Shown here piece by piece: positions 17,211-25,936 of a stretch of DNA of 37,520 bases. Source of the DNA: Acidimicrobiia bacterium (GTDB taxonomy: Bacteria > Actinomycetota > Acidimicrobiia > IMCC26256 > DASPTH01); NCBI GenBank assembly GCA_040880805.1, contig JBBDHW010000029.1, positions 22,381 through 59,900 on the forward strand, in the 5' to 3' direction. The notes beneath the pieces were generated by a model. That model saw only the letters and a list, made by a program, of their open reading frames with translations, was not told where the DNA came from and ran no database searches. The position numbers and the translations under genes are program-made. Every line of letters begins with the position of its first letter. Positions within the stretch are counted from its first letter, which is position 1.

Positions 17211-18350
17211 ATGGATCTCGACTTCACCGCCGAGCAGGAGATGCTGCGGGAGGCCGTCGCCGGCGTGTGCGGGCGCTACTCGGACCTCGACGTCGTCCGT
17301 CAGATGGAGAACGACCCGATCGGATATCCGGACAAGTTCTGGGAGCAACTCGCCGAGCTCGGTCTGCTCGGCATGACGATCCCGGAGGAGTTCGGCGGCA
17401 GCGGGATGACGATGCTCGACGCGATGGTGGTGTACACGGAGCTCGGGCGCGCGCTCGCGCCGTCGCCACACTTCGTCAGCTCGGTGATGAGCGGTGGTGT
17501 GGTCCTGCGGGCCGGGTCCGATGCGCAGCGCGACGAGTGGCTCCCCGCGATCTCGGCCGGCGAGGTGATCGTCACGACCGCGTGGTTGGAACCCAGGCGC
17601 GGCTTCGGTCCGGAAGGGGTGCAACTCCGCGCCGTGCCCGACGCCAATGGGACGGGCCGGGGCTGGCGGCTCACCGGCGCGAAGCGGCACGTGCAGTTCG
17701 CGACCGCCGCCGACCGCATGCTCGTGCTCGCACGCACCGACGACGGGCCCACCTTCTTCCTCGTCGACCCCAAGTCCGACGGCGTCACCTTGTCCCAGCA
17801 GCTCACGATCTCGTCGGACACGCAGTACGCGATCGTCTTCGACAATGTCGTGGTCGACGGTGACGCGATCGTCGGCGAGTCGGGTGGCGCGTGGCCGGTG
17901 TGGGACGACACGATGCACGACGGCATCATCCTCCTCGCCGCGCAAGCAGTGGGTGGCGCGCAGTACTCGCACGCCATCGCCACGCAGTACGCGAAGGATC
18001 GTCACCAGTTCGACAAGCCACTCGGAGCGTTCCAGTCGCTCGCGCACTACCTGTCGGATGCGGTCACCGCGGTCGACGGTGCCGAGACGCTCGTGTGGGA
18101 AGCCGCGTGGGCGCGCACGACCGGGCGACCGATCGACAAGCTCGCCCCGATGGCGAAGCTGTTCGCGTGCCAGACGTTCCGCGACGTCACCGCAACCGCG
18201 CAGCAGATCTTCGGCGGCGTGGGCTTCACCCTCGAGTACGACATCCAGCTCTACTTCCGTCGCGCCAAGCAGCTCCAGATCTCGTGGTGGGACGACCGTT
18301 ACCTCGAACAGCTCGTAGCCCACGAGGTGCTCGACACCCGCGTGAGCTGA
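17211..18350 (+). CDS. Acyl-CoA dehydrogenase, non-catalytic partner subunit
   Basis: This is a second acyl-CoA dehydrogenase-fold protein (379 aa). Seen: a standard N-terminal helical domain (FTAEQEMLREAV), IPEEFGGSGMTML, and YAKDRHQFDKPLGAFQSLAH (260-279) with Arg264 of the FAD-binding motif that the other subunit lacks. The helix-G position reads WDDTMHDG and the C-terminal base position reads QISWWDD, so neither catalytic Glu is present. The FAD/substrate loop is altered to TAWLEPRRGFG. These complementary losses fit an alpha2beta2 enzyme with the 13800 product. A strong purine-rich RBS (GAGGGAGAGAGG) precedes the ATG. Confidence 0.82.
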   Translation: MDLDFTAEQEMLREAVAGVCGRYSDLDVVRQMENDPIGYPDKFWEQLAELGLLGMTIPEEFGGSGMTMLDAMVVYTELGRALAPSPHFVSSVMSGGVVLRAGSDAQRDEWLPAISAGEVIVTTAWLEPRRGFGPEGVQLRAVPDANGTGRGWRLTGAKRHVQFATAADRMLVLARTDDGPTFFLVDPKSDGVTLSQQLTISSDTQYAIVFDNVVVDGDAIVGESGGAWPVWDDTMHDGIILLAAQAVGGAQYSHAIATQYAKDRHQFDKPLGAFQSLAHYLSDAVTAVDGAETLVWEAAWARTTGRPIDKLAPMAKLFACQTFRDVTATAQQIFGGVGFTLEYDIQLYFRRAKQLQISWWDDRYLEQLVAHEVLDTRVS

Positions 18351-18780
18351 ATGCCAGCAATCGGCGCTACCTGACGAGACGCCGATCGCGAAGCGGCGGT
18401 GCACGCCGATAAGTGCTGTCGCGCCCAGCAGTCGTCAACCTGTCGTTCTGTCGTCACGTTCTGGCACGTTGCTCGCCGTGCCGCGTTGAGGATCATGGGA
18501 CACGGTGGGCGGAGCGTCGAAACCGCTGGGGCCCGGCCCGCGCCTGGGCGTCGTCGCCGGGACGTCAGCGAGTCTGCTTCTGACGACGTAGCGCTGACCC
18601 AAGAACCGGCCGACGCGCCGCTGCCTCACGAACGAAGCGTCGCGCCGCCCTCACCACAACCCGTGGGCGCACCGTGACGTACCAGGAGCCTGTCCTCGAC
18701 GGCGAGTGACTCACGGCGGCTTGGAACGGCACACGACCGAGGGGTTGGAGTAAGAACCCATCACTCGGGTTGTCGCGGGA
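18351..18780. other. Intergenic region without a supported gene
   Basis: This stretch separates the dehydrogenase operon from the convergent multicopper oxidase. Open frames here are short and have the Arg/Pro/Ala-rich make-up of shadow frames. A small inverted repeat (AACCC at 18755-18759 and GGGTT at 18767-18771) just beyond the oxidase stop could help end its transcript, but it is only 5 bp and has no T-run. No tRNA or riboswitch pattern is seen. Confidence 0.5.
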
Positions 18781-20265
18781 TCAGGACACGTTGACAACGG
18801 CCATCATGCCGTTGTCCTCGTGGGCGAGGATGTGGCAGTGGAACACGTACTGGCCGGTGTAGTCGCGGAACCGCATCCGCATCACGACGCTCCCACCGAC
18901 GGGGAGCACGACCGTGTCCTGCCACGACTTGGCGTCGTAGGGCTCGCCGTTGACACTGACCACCTGGATGTCGTTCACATGGATGTGGAACGGATGCTGC
19001 TCCTGGCTCGAGTTGGTGACGGTCCACTGCTCGGTAGTGCCGAGGGTCACGGGTGCGTCCACCCGGTTGGCGTCGAACTGCTGGCCGTTGATGAAGAACT
19101 GGTTGCCGTTGGCGCTCTCCGAGAAGTCGAACGTGCGCTCGTGCGCGATGGGGTCGTTGCGGAGGTCGTCGAGCACCGCGAGTGACGTCGGCATCGCCTT
19201 CGGTTTCACCGCGTTGCCCTTCACCGCGACGGTGGCCAGCTTCGTCTGTGGGTACGTGTCGCCGGCAGGGCCGGTCGAGTACTCGAGCGTCTCGAGCTCG
19301 AGCGTTCTGGGCTCGGAAGGGGCTTGGACGAGCACGTCATAGCGCTTGCCCGGTGGCAGCAGGAGCTCGTCCGCGGCGGTGACCTCGCGGACCGGGTTGG
19401 CGTCCTCGGCGATGACGTGGAACTGCATGCCGTCGACATGCAGCTGGTACCAGATGTCGGCACCGATGTTGGCGAGGCGCCAGAGCTGGGTCGCGCCCGG
19501 CCGCATCGTGAGGCGCGGGTCGACGAGGCCGTTGACGGTCCGGATCGTCGGCGCATCGCTGTCGATGTCCTTCGCCGGAATCGTGCCGCCGGGGTCGACC
19601 TGGAAGTCCTTGAGCGCGAAGACGTGGTCCTCGATGTCTTGGAGATTGGCGGGAAGCAAGTCGCGGAGGCCATCGACGATCAGCACGCCCGACATGCCAC
19701 CGAACACCTGGCCCTCCGCGAGCGGGTGAGCGTGGGAGTGGTACCAGTAGGTGCCGGGGGGGACGTCGTCCGACAGCTGGTACACGTTCTCGAACGTCGC
19801 CCTGCCGCTCACCATCACGAAGACGTTGTCGGAGTTGCCGGCGGGCGAGACGAACAGGCCGTGCGTGTGCAGGTTCGTCATGTCGCGCAAGTGGTTGCGC
19901 GTCGTGAGATCGAGCGCGTCGCCGGGCTGCACGACGAGTGTCGGGCCGACGAACCCGCGGTTGTAGGTGCGGCCGCGGACGGTCGTGCCCGAGATGCCGA
20001 CCGGTCCCTGGCGGGCATGGAGCGTCTCGCGCAGCACGCCGTCACGCGAGTGCACCGCCGGTGGGTCGCGGAAGGGCAGCTTGCGGTCGACGCGCTGCGC
20101 CAGGCGGGCCGTGGCTTCCTTGCGCGCCCGCGCGCCATCAGTCCCTGCCGTGGCGGAGCTCGCGCCGGCGACGAGCGCGAGCAACCCAAGAGACACCGCG
20201 GCACAGCGTGCCGCGGATGATGTCCGCGCACCACGCCGATACCTTCGCGGAGGGGTCGAAGTCAC
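18781..20265 (-). CDS. Exported multicopper oxidase
   Basis: This is a three-domain multicopper oxidase (494 aa), which couples oxidation of metal ions or phenolic substrates to reduction of O2 to water outside the cytoplasm. Seen: an N-terminal arginine-rich stretch and hydrophobic segment ending ASSATA (to ~40), a signal peptide, Sec or possibly Tat. All four copper motifs are present: NLHTHG (131-136), YHSHAH (175-180), HPFHIH (424-429) and HCHILAHEDNGM (476-487). The last gives the type 1 Cys477 with Met487 as axial ligand. A copper- or manganese-type oxidase or laccase role is possible. The start is taken as GTG 20265. It is isolated from the CoA genes, and an 18-base palindrome lies upstream. 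Confidence 0.88.
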   Translation of the reverse strand: MTSTPPRRYRRGARTSSAARCAAVSLGLLALVAGASSATAGTDGARARKEATARLAQRVDRKLPFRDPPAVHSRDGVLRETLHARQGPVGISGTTVRGRTYNRGFVGPTLVVQPGDALDLTTRNHLRDMTNLHTHGLFVSPAGNSDNVFVMVSGRATFENVYQLSDDVPPGTYWYHSHAHPLAEGQVFGGMSGVLIVDGLRDLLPANLQDIEDHVFALKDFQVDPGGTIPAKDIDSDAPTIRTVNGLVDPRLTMRPGATQLWRLANIGADIWYQLHVDGMQFHVIAEDANPVREVTAADELLLPPGKRYDVLVQAPSEPRTLELETLEYSTGPAGDTYPQTKLATVAVKGNAVKPKAMPTSLAVLDDLRNDPIAHERTFDFSESANGNQFFINGQQFDANRVDAPVTLGTTEQWTVTNSSQEQHPFHIHVNDIQVVSVNGEPYDAKSWQDTVVLPVGGSVVMRMRFRDYTGQYVFHCHILAHEDNGMMAVVNVS

Positions 20266-20372
20266 CCTCGAGGAGCTCCGGCGCGGTCCTCGCTGATGTC
20301 ACGCATCCTCTGAACGGTACCGAGAAGCTGTGACAACAACGCGGCACTTGGACGCCCCGCGAACACGTCCGT

Positions 20373-20390
20373 GTGGCACGTTCGTGCCAC
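20373..20390. promoter_or_regulatory. Palindrome between glyA and the multicopper oxidase
   Basis: GTGGCACG-TT-CGTGCCAC is a perfect inverted repeat with 8-base arms and a 2-base centre. It lies about 108 bases upstream of the oxidase start and 80 bases after the glyA stop. It could be an operator for the oxidase gene. The 2-base loop makes a terminator hairpin unlikely, and no T-run follows. The rest of 20266-20470 shows no gene. Confidence 0.4.
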
Positions 20391-20470
20391 GAAGCCGGAG
20401 CACTGACGAACCGCGCGGGCGGGCAGGGCCGCGACCTGCGGTTTTGTGTGGACCGTATGACACCCGCTCG

Positions 20471-21904
20471 TCAGAGGTCGATCGTAGGGTACAGCGGGAA
20501 TTTCGCCAGAAGGTCGGAGCAGCGCCTGCGGCTCGCGTCGGCGACGCTGTTGGCCAGCTCGTAGCGAGCCTGCGAGGTACCCGACTTCGTCGGCGCCGGG
20601 GTGGTGGCCTGCAGCACGTCGACGATGATGCCGGCCACCTCGTCGAGCTCGTCGGGGCCGAGCCCGAGCGTGGTGAGCGCAGGTGTGCCGAGCCGGACTC
20701 CTGACGTGTACCACGCGCCGTTCGGATCGGCCGGGATCGAGTTGCGGTTCGTGACCACTCCCGACTCCACCAACGCCGACTCGGCCTGCCTGCCGGTGAG
20801 GCCGAAGCCGGTGTGCACGTCGAGCAGCACGAGGTGGTTCTCCGTGCCGCCGCTCACGAGGCGCGCACCGCGGCGCATGAGGCCATCGGCGAGCGCGGCG
20901 GCGTTGTCGACGATGCGGCGCGCGTAGTCGGCGAAGCCCGGCTGTCGCGCCTCCGCGAGCGCGACCGCCTTCGCCGCCATCACGTGTGGCATCGGGCCAC
21001 CGAGCACCATCGGGCAGCCCCGGTCGACGAACTCCGAGTACTCGCTCGTGCAGAGCACGAAACCACCGCGCGGGCCGCGCAGCGACTTGTGCGTGGTGGA
21101 CGTGACGACGTGCGCGTGCGGCACCGGATCGAGGTCGCCGCTGAGCACGCCACCCGCGACGAGGCCGGCGAAATGCGCCATGTCGACCATGAACGTCGCG
21201 TCGACCTCGTCGGCGATCTCGCGCAGGATCCGGAAGTTCGGGTTGCGCGGATACGCGGAGTAGCCGGCCACGAGCACGAGCGGCCGGAACTCCTGCGCGA
21301 GCTTGCGTACCGCGCTGTAGTCGATCTGCTCGGTGACCGGATCTACGCCGTAGCTCCGCTGGTCGAACAGCTTCCCCGAGATGTTGGGACGGAAGCCGTG
21401 CGTGAGGTGCCCGCCCGCGTCGAGCGACATCCCGATCATCCGCTGGTTGTTGAGCTCACGGCGGAGCTGCTCCCACGCGTCGAGATCGAGGTCGTTCACG
21501 TGCTTGACACCCAACGATTCGAGCCGAGGAAGCTCGACGCGCTTGGCGAGGATCGACCAGAACGCGACGAGGTTGGCGTCGATCCCCGAGTGCGGCTGCA
21601 CATACGCGTGCTCGGCGCCGAAGAGCGCACGCGCATGTTCGGCTGCGAGCAACTCGACCTGGTCGACGACCTCGCACCCCGCGTAGAAGCGGTGTCCCGG
21701 CGTGCCCTCGGCGTACTTGTCGGAGAACCAGGTGCCCATCGCGAGGAGGACGGCCGGCGACGCGTAGTTCTCCGACGCGATGAGCTTGAGCTGGCGTCGC
21801 TGGTTCGCGAGCTCATCGACGATCGCGGTGGCGATGCGCGGCTCGACCGCGCCGATGACTTCCAGCGCGGCGGTGTATGCAGTGGCTTCGGGCGACAGGG
21901 CCAT
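20471..21904 (-). CDS. glyA: Serine hydroxymethyltransferase
   Basis: This is a PLP enzyme that interconverts serine and glycine while loading one-carbon units onto tetrahydrofolate (477 aa). Seen: [13 protein letters not shown] (41-53), [18 protein letters not shown] (64-81), [23 protein letters not shown], and the PLP-binding [14 protein letters not shown] with Lys273. It is longer than the E. coli enzyme, with an extra segment around residues 120-155 ([18 protein letters not shown]...). The start at ATG 21904 is set by GAGGAG (21912-21917 on the minus strand), seven bases upstream. A ZTP riboswitch directly precedes the RBS, so expression should respond to 10-formyl-THF shortage. Confidence 0.93.
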   Translation of the reverse strand: MALSPEATAYTAALEVIGAVEPRIATAIVDELANQRRQLKLIASENYASPAVLLAMGTWFSDKYAEGTPGHRFYAGCEVVDQVELLAAEHARALFGAEHAYVQPHSGIDANLVAFWSILAKRVELPRLESLGVKHVNDLDLDAWEQLRRELNNQRMIGMSLDAGGHLTHGFRPNISGKLFDQRSYGVDPVTEQIDYSAVRKLAQEFRPLVLVAGYSAYPRNPNFRILREIADEVDATFMVDMAHFAGLVAGGVLSGDLDPVPHAHVVTSTTHKSLRGPRGGFVLCTSEYSEFVDRGCPMVLGGPMPHVMAAKAVALAEARQPGFADYARRIVDNAAALADGLMRRGARLVSGGTENHLVLLDVHTGFGLTGRQAESALVESGVVTNRNSIPADPNGAWYTSGVRLGTPALTTLGLGPDELDEVAGIIVDVLQATTPAPTKSGTSQARYELANSVADASRRRCSDLLAKFPLYPTIDL

Positions 21905-21928
21905 CAACGTGCTCCTCGATTGATGGGT

Positions 21929-22001
21929 TGCCCAGGCGCACGGCGAATCGTTCGGGCCGCTCCCCGGTGGTGATCCACCTCGAACGCCAGTTACGACCCG
22001 A
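21929..22001 (-). promoter_or_regulatory. ZTP/ZMP riboswitch (pfl motif) upstream of glyA
   Basis: On the minus strand the aptamer begins with GGGTCGTAACTGGCG (21999-21985), contains GGGGAGCGGCC, and ends with GCGCCTGGGCA near 21929. These are the conserved blocks of the pfl RNA. The structure fits: P1 pairs TCGGGTC (22001-21995) with GGCCCGA (21958-21952), including one G-U. An inner hairpin GGTGG-atca-CCACC lies at 21979-21966. GGCG of the first half can pair with CGCC of the second half as the known pseudoknot. The glyA RBS starts 12 bases downstream, suggesting control of translation. Only one block differs from consensus (TAACTGG for TGACTGG). Confidence 0.88.
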
Positions 22002-22023
22002 GGGCAGCATATTCGCTACCGCT

Positions 22024-22824
22024 TCAGAGACCGCCCGCGAACTCCTGGCCGCCGGCCGCGGTGACACCGCCGTCGACGACGACCGCCGACCCGTGGATGT
22101 ACTGGGCCTCGTCGGACAGCAGGAAGCGCACCAGCCGAGCGACGTCCTGGGGCGCGCCGAGGCGCTGCATGGGGATCTTCGACAGGTAGGACTCGCGCGC
22201 GCCGGGCATCGCGAGCGCCGGGGTGAACATCGGCGTCTCGATATAGCCGGGGCACACCGCGTTCACGCGGATCCGCTCGGCTCCGAGGGCGTGCGCGAGC
22301 GCACGGGTCAAGCCGATCACGCCGTGCTTCGAGGCCGTATACGCCGGGATCGCACCGTGCCCGATCAAACCTTCGATCGATGCGATGCCCACGACCGCCG
22401 ATCCCGGTTGCGCGTCACGCAGCGCGGGAAGGAATGCACGCACCAGCGTGGCCTCGGCGCGCAAGTTGATCTGGAGGACGGTGTCGAAGCCGAGCGCGTC
22501 GAGCGGGTGTTCGGCCGGCGCCATCGGGATCCCCGCTGCGTGCACCAGACCGCCGACTGCGCCGAGCGCGCCGAGGGTGGGCTCGACCCCTGCATTGATC
22601 GCGTCGGTGTCGCGCACGTCCAGTTCATAGGAACACGCCTTCGTCCCGAACTCGGACGCGCACTCGTCGGCGACGGCTTTGGCACCGGCCCCATTGAGAT
22701 CCCATACCGCGACGGCGCGTCCGACCTCGGCGAGCGCGCGGCACGTGGCCCGTCCAATTCCCGATGCACCACCGGTGACGACCACCGGGGTACCCGGCCG
22801 ACCCAACCGATCACCGTCGCTCAT
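22024..22824 (-). CDS. Short-chain dehydrogenase/reductase
   Basis: This is a classical SDR of 266 aa. Seen: VVVTGGASGIGRAT near residues 14-27, AAGIPMAP after the VHAAG motif (a variant of NNAG), GIASIEGLIG with the active-site Ser, YTASKHG with the Tyr/Lys pair, and the ending IHGSAVVVDGG. NAVCPGYIETPM is the conserved post-active-site loop. A GGGAGA sequence upstream of the ATG acts as RBS. It ends 23 bases before the riboswitch, on the same strand as glyA, but the riboswitch separates control of the two. The substrate is unknown. Confidence 0.85.
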   Translation of the reverse strand: MSDGDRLGRPGTPVVVTGGASGIGRATCRALAEVGRAVAVWDLNGAGAKAVADECASEFGTKACSYELDVRDTDAINAGVEPTLGALGAVGGLVHAAGIPMAPAEHPLDALGFDTVLQINLRAEATLVRAFLPALRDAQPGSAVVGIASIEGLIGHGAIPAYTASKHGVIGLTRALAHALGAERIRVNAVCPGYIETPMFTPALAMPGARESYLSKIPMQRLGAPQDVARLVRFLLSDEAQYIHGSAVVVDGGVTAAGGQEFAGGL

Positions 22825-22860
22825 GCCATCTCCCGTCCTCCGCTGACGGGTGACGCTACG

Positions 22861-23517
22861 TCAATTGACTGCGACGGGCACGAGGGCGAGCGCGTGCTGC
22901 TGGCGGCGCTGGTTCATACGGATGAACCACACCACCGTCACGCTGATGGCGAGCGCGGTGAGCGTCCACGACATCGCGGCACGGGTGATCACGTAGGTGC
23001 TCACCGACTGGCTCACGAGCAGCCACAGCGTGACCCCCGCGTTCAACAGCTGCGTCGCCCCCCACAAGAAGGAGATACCGAGGAAGAACCGACGGAGGTG
23101 CGGATCGCGCATGCTGTCGACGGGCAGCGGGCAGAAGTCTCGGGCGATGCGGAGGACCACCGGCTGGCCCGCGAACGCCGAAGCGAGGATCACGATGCCG
23201 ATCACGCCGGCGCCGACCGTGGGCTGGATGAAGTAGAGGAAGCTGCTGCCGGTCGCCAGTGCCAGCAAGGTCCGGAGGAACAGGACACCGAGGCCGACGA
23301 ACACGAGGGTCGGGACGCGACGGCCGAGCAGCCGCCGGACGACGATGACGGCGACAGACCAACCGAACCCACCCACAATCGCCGCGCCCAGGCCGATTGT
23401 GTTCATGAGCACGAGGAACAGCGCGGTGGGACAGAACACCCCTTCCACCAGACGGGGCACCGCGCCCAAAGCGAGCTCACGCACCGGCGGAAGATGGAGC
23501 GTCTCGCCGGAGCTCAT
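22861..23517 (-). CDS. VC0807-like integral membrane protein
   Basis: This is a small polytopic membrane protein (218 aa), similar in pattern to the VC0807/intracellular-septation-A-like group. Seen: about six hydrophobic segments (VFCPTALFLVLMNTIGLG, VGGFGWSVAVIVVRRLLG, LVFVGLGVLFLRTLLAL, VGAGVIGIVILASAFAG, FFLGISFLWGATQLLN, YVITRAAMSWTLTALAISV), with FCPLPVDSMRDPHLRRFF between them. No enzymatic motif is visible. ATG 23517 is preferred to GTG 23535. It may affect membrane permeability or septation; the role is unknown. It is not coupled to the CoA genes. Confidence 0.7.
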   Translation of the reverse strand: MSSGETLHLPPVRELALGAVPRLVEGVFCPTALFLVLMNTIGLGAAIVGGFGWSVAVIVVRRLLGRRVPTLVFVGLGVLFLRTLLALATGSSFLYFIQPTVGAGVIGIVILASAFAGQPVVLRIARDFCPLPVDSMRDPHLRRFFLGISFLWGATQLLNAGVTLWLLVSQSVSTYVITRAAMSWTLTALAISVTVVWFIRMNQRRQQHALALVPVAVN

Positions 23518-23646
23518 CGGCTGCTTTCGGTACACATCGGACGGGGGGTTCCCAAGCTAGTCGGGCGCGGAACTCCCGAGGTATCGGCGCGGCGGAAGGA
23601 ATTGTTGAGCGACCGCGTCGGAACGTGACTTCAGACCATCCCGACC

Positions 23647-24108
23647 TCAGAGCACCCAGCGGGAGAGCGACTCGATCACGCACGCGGGCTTCTCCGAGCC
23701 CTCGACCTCCATCGTGATCTGCATTCGGGTCTGGAGGCCGCCGGAGACCTCGGTGACCTCGAGCAGCTCGACCCCGGCGCGGACACGCGCGCCCACCGGC
23801 ACCGGCGCCGGGAAGCGCACTCGGTCGACTCCGTAGTTGATGCCCATCTGGAAGCCGTCCACGGTGACGACGGTGGGCACGAGCATGTTCGACAGCGCCA
23901 TCGTGAGATAGCCGTGCGCGATGGGCCCGCCGTAGGGCGATTCCTTCGTCGCGCGTTCGACGTCGACGTGGATCCACTGGAAGTCGCCGGTGGCCTCGGC
24001 GAACAGGTTCACTCGATCCTGTGTGACCTCGAGCCACTCGCTGTACCCGAAATGGCGTCCGACTGCCACGCTCACCTCGTCGACGCCGTTCAGCACGACG
24101 GTCGTCAC
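23647..24108 (-). CDS. MaoC-like enoyl-CoA hydratase
   Basis: This is a single-domain MaoC hydratase (153 aa). Seen: EATGDFQWIHVDVERA (38-53), which keeps the D-x4-H pair Asp42/His47 in a form close to the R-specific enoyl-CoA hydratase motif, then YGGPIAHGYLTMALSNML and the strands GINYGVDRVRFPAPVPVGARVR. Unlike the 16147/16704 pair, it carries full catalytic residues and should work as a homodimer. The GTG start overlaps the ipdC stop (GTGA), making it the last gene of the echA20-ipdABC operon. It may hydrate an enoyl-CoA produced after ring opening; this is inference. Confidence 0.85.
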   Translation of the reverse strand: MTTVVLNGVDEVSVAVGRHFGYSEWLEVTQDRVNLFAEATGDFQWIHVDVERATKESPYGGPIAHGYLTMALSNMLVPTVVTVDGFQMGINYGVDRVRFPAPVPVGARVRAGVELLEVTEVSGGLQTRMQITMEVEGSEKPACVIESLSRWVL

Positions 24109-25172
24109 GTCGCCCCCAGGTCCTTCAACACTTCGTCGGCCTGTGCGACGATTCGGTCGATCAGCTCTTTGCAGGTGGGCAGGTCGTCGATCACGCCCAC
24201 CACCTGTCCGCTCGCCATCACACCGGATTCGACCTTGCCGTCGACGAGCGCGGCCTTCAGCAGCATCGGCGTGTTCGCGGCCATGAGCGTCTGGGTCCAC
24301 GTGAGGCCCATCGACTTCCGCATCGCCAGCCCCTCGTGGATCATGTCGCGCAGCGGGATGCCCGTCATGCGGCGAAACGCCCACGCGTTGCGAAGCGCGC
24401 GCGGGAATGCCCAGACGCGCCCACGCGTCGACTCGAGGTCGTCGACGAGGTCGGTGTGCAACACGCGGTGCGGTACGCCGTCGACCTGCGTGGTGACCAC
24501 GGTCTCGGTGACGGCCTTGCCGAGGTAGAACTGCTTCACCGAGTCGGGCACCGCGGAGTCGGCCGTGAGCAGGAACCGCGTGCCCATCGCGATGCCGTCG
24601 GCGCCGTAGGCGAGCGCGGCGACCAGCCCGCGGCCGTCGAAGAAGCCGCCGGCCGCGATCACGGGGATCGCACCCTGCACCGCGTCCACCACCTGCGGGA
24701 GCAGGAGGCTCGTGGGCACGGACCCGGTGTGGCCGCCGCCCTCGCCTCCCTGCACGAGCACCGCGTCGACACCCCACCCGAGCACCTTCTCGGCGTGACG
24801 CTTGGCGCCGATCGACGGCACCACGAGCACGCCGCCGTCGTGCAGGGCGGCGATCAGGTCCTCACGCGGCGCCTGGGCGAAGCTCGCCACCTTCACGCCC
24901 TCGTTGATCAGCAGCTTGACGCGGTCGTTGACATCGGCGGCGTCGGCGCGCAGGTTCACGCCGAAGGGGCGGGGGGTGCGCGTCTTGACGTCGGCGATCG
25001 CGTTCTGGAGCTGACGGAAGTCCATGGTTGCGCTGGCGAGAATGCCGAGCGCACCGGCCTCGGCGGTGGCCGACACGAGACGCGGACCGGCAACCCAGCC
25101 CATGCCGGTCTGGACGATCGGCACGTCGATGCCGAAGAGATCGCACAGGCGCGTGTGCAGGCGCGCGTGCAT
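24105..25172 (-). CDS. ipdC: IpdC-like flavin-dependent oxidoreductase
   Basis: This is a 2-nitropropane dioxygenase/nitronate monooxygenase-fold flavoprotein (355 aa). Seen: N-terminal GIDVPIVQTGMGWVAGPRL, the FMN phosphate loop VLVQGGEGGGHTG, VIAAGGFFDGRG, and GADGIAMGTRFL. In cholesterol degraders the family member directly after ipdAB is IpdC, which acts on the bicyclic ring C/D CoA thioester before EchA20 opens ring D. The assignment rests on family plus the conserved echA20-ipdA-ipdB-ipdC order. Its start overlaps the ipdB stop (TGATG), and its stop overlaps the maoC start. A second family member lies at 34580. Confidence 0.85.
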   Translation of the reverse strand: MHARLHTRLCDLFGIDVPIVQTGMGWVAGPRLVSATAEAGALGILASATMDFRQLQNAIADVKTRTPRPFGVNLRADAADVNDRVKLLINEGVKVASFAQAPREDLIAALHDGGVLVVPSIGAKRHAEKVLGWGVDAVLVQGGEGGGHTGSVPTSLLLPQVVDAVQGAIPVIAAGGFFDGRGLVAALAYGADGIAMGTRFLLTADSAVPDSVKQFYLGKAVTETVVTTQVDGVPHRVLHTDLVDDLESTRGRVWAFPRALRNAWAFRRMTGIPLRDMIHEGLAMRKSMGLTWTQTLMAANTPMLLKAALVDGKVESGVMASGQVVGVIDDLPTCKELIDRIVAQADEVLKDLGAT

Positions 25173-25936
25173 CAGTTCGGGAGCTCGTGGAGGCGGAGCC
25201 CGGTGGGGTCGACCTGCTCGATCACCACGAGCTCCTCGTCGGTGGGCACACGGCTCTCGGGTACTTCGCCGTCGATGGCGAGCTCGAACCCGGTCGCTTC
25301 GACCACTTCGTCGACCGTCACGCCGGGATGCAGGCTCGCGAGGCGCATGCGGTGGTCGGGCGTCGCAAAGTCGAGGACCGCGAGGTTGGTGACGACGCGC
25401 CGGATCTCGTGGTGGGCGCGCACCCAGTCACCGAGCTTGGCGGCGCGGTCGTACCCCACTCCTGACACAACGTCGACCTTGGGCACGAACACGCGTGTCG
25501 TGTGGTTCGGGATCCAGTAGCTCGTGGTGTGGTTCACGGTGTTGCCGGGAGCGCCGCGCATACCGAGGAGCTGACTCTTCGGATGCCCCCATTCGCCGAT
25601 GAACGCGAAGTTCTGGTTCCCGTACCGGTCCATCTGCGAGGCGCCCATCACCACGTGGCGGCGCCCGGACCACACCACGTCGAACATCGTGCGGTACGGG
25701 TTCCACGCTTCGACGACCTTCTCCGCGTCGTCGACCCCGATGGGCATCGGGTTGGCGACGAGCAGCGCGAAGCCATCGGTCATCACGAGGTCGGGCTCGA
25801 ACACGACCCGGGCGACGCGACCACCGATCATCGGGATGTTGCCGATCGGGTTCGCCATGATCTCGCCGTCGCCGCGGAACGTGTCGGCGATCGCCACCAC
25901 ACAGATGTCGGCGCGGGGGATGCCTGCGTCGGTCAC
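25172..25936 (-). CDS. ipdB: IpdB, beta subunit of ring-C-opening CoA-transferase-like hydrolase
   Basis: This is a class I CoA-transferase beta-subunit fold (254 aa). With IpdA it forms the hydrolase that opens the last steroid ring (COCHEA-CoA) in actinobacteria. Seen: DTFRGDGEIMANPIGNIPMIGGRVAR at the N-terminus, SGRRHVVMGASQMDRYGNQNFAFIG, GAPGNTVNHTTSYWIPNH, TNLAVLDFATPDHRMRLASLHPG. These differ from glutaconate/acetate CoA-transferases, which supports the IpdB branch. The GTG start at 25936 is chosen because it overlaps the ipdA stop (GTGA); longer frames upstream are antisense to ipdA. It overlaps the ipdC start by one base. Confidence 0.9.
   Translation of the reverse strand: MTDAGIPRADICVVAIADTFRGDGEIMANPIGNIPMIGGRVARVVFEPDLVMTDGFALLVANPMPIGVDDAEKVVEAWNPYRTMFDVVWSGRRHVVMGASQMDRYGNQNFAFIGEWGHPKSQLLGMRGAPGNTVNHTTSYWIPNHTTRVFVPKVDVVSGVGYDRAAKLGDWVRAHHEIRRVVTNLAVLDFATPDHRMRLASLHPGVTVDEVVEATGFELAIDGEVPESRVPTDEELVVIEQVDPTGLRLHELPN

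Noticed and set aside
16683-18404. A 573-residue open frame on the minus strand
   Set aside because: Antisense to the MaoC-like and dehydrogenase genes, which have clear motifs; no recognisable domain in the shadow frame.
18399-18677. A 92-residue plus-strand frame after the dehydrogenase operon
   Set aside because: Arg/Ala/Pro-rich composition, no RBS, no motif.
21905-22020. Glycine or tetrahydrofolate riboswitch before glyA
   Set aside because: The conserved blocks and the pseudoknot fit the ZTP (pfl) class and not the glycine or THF aptamers.
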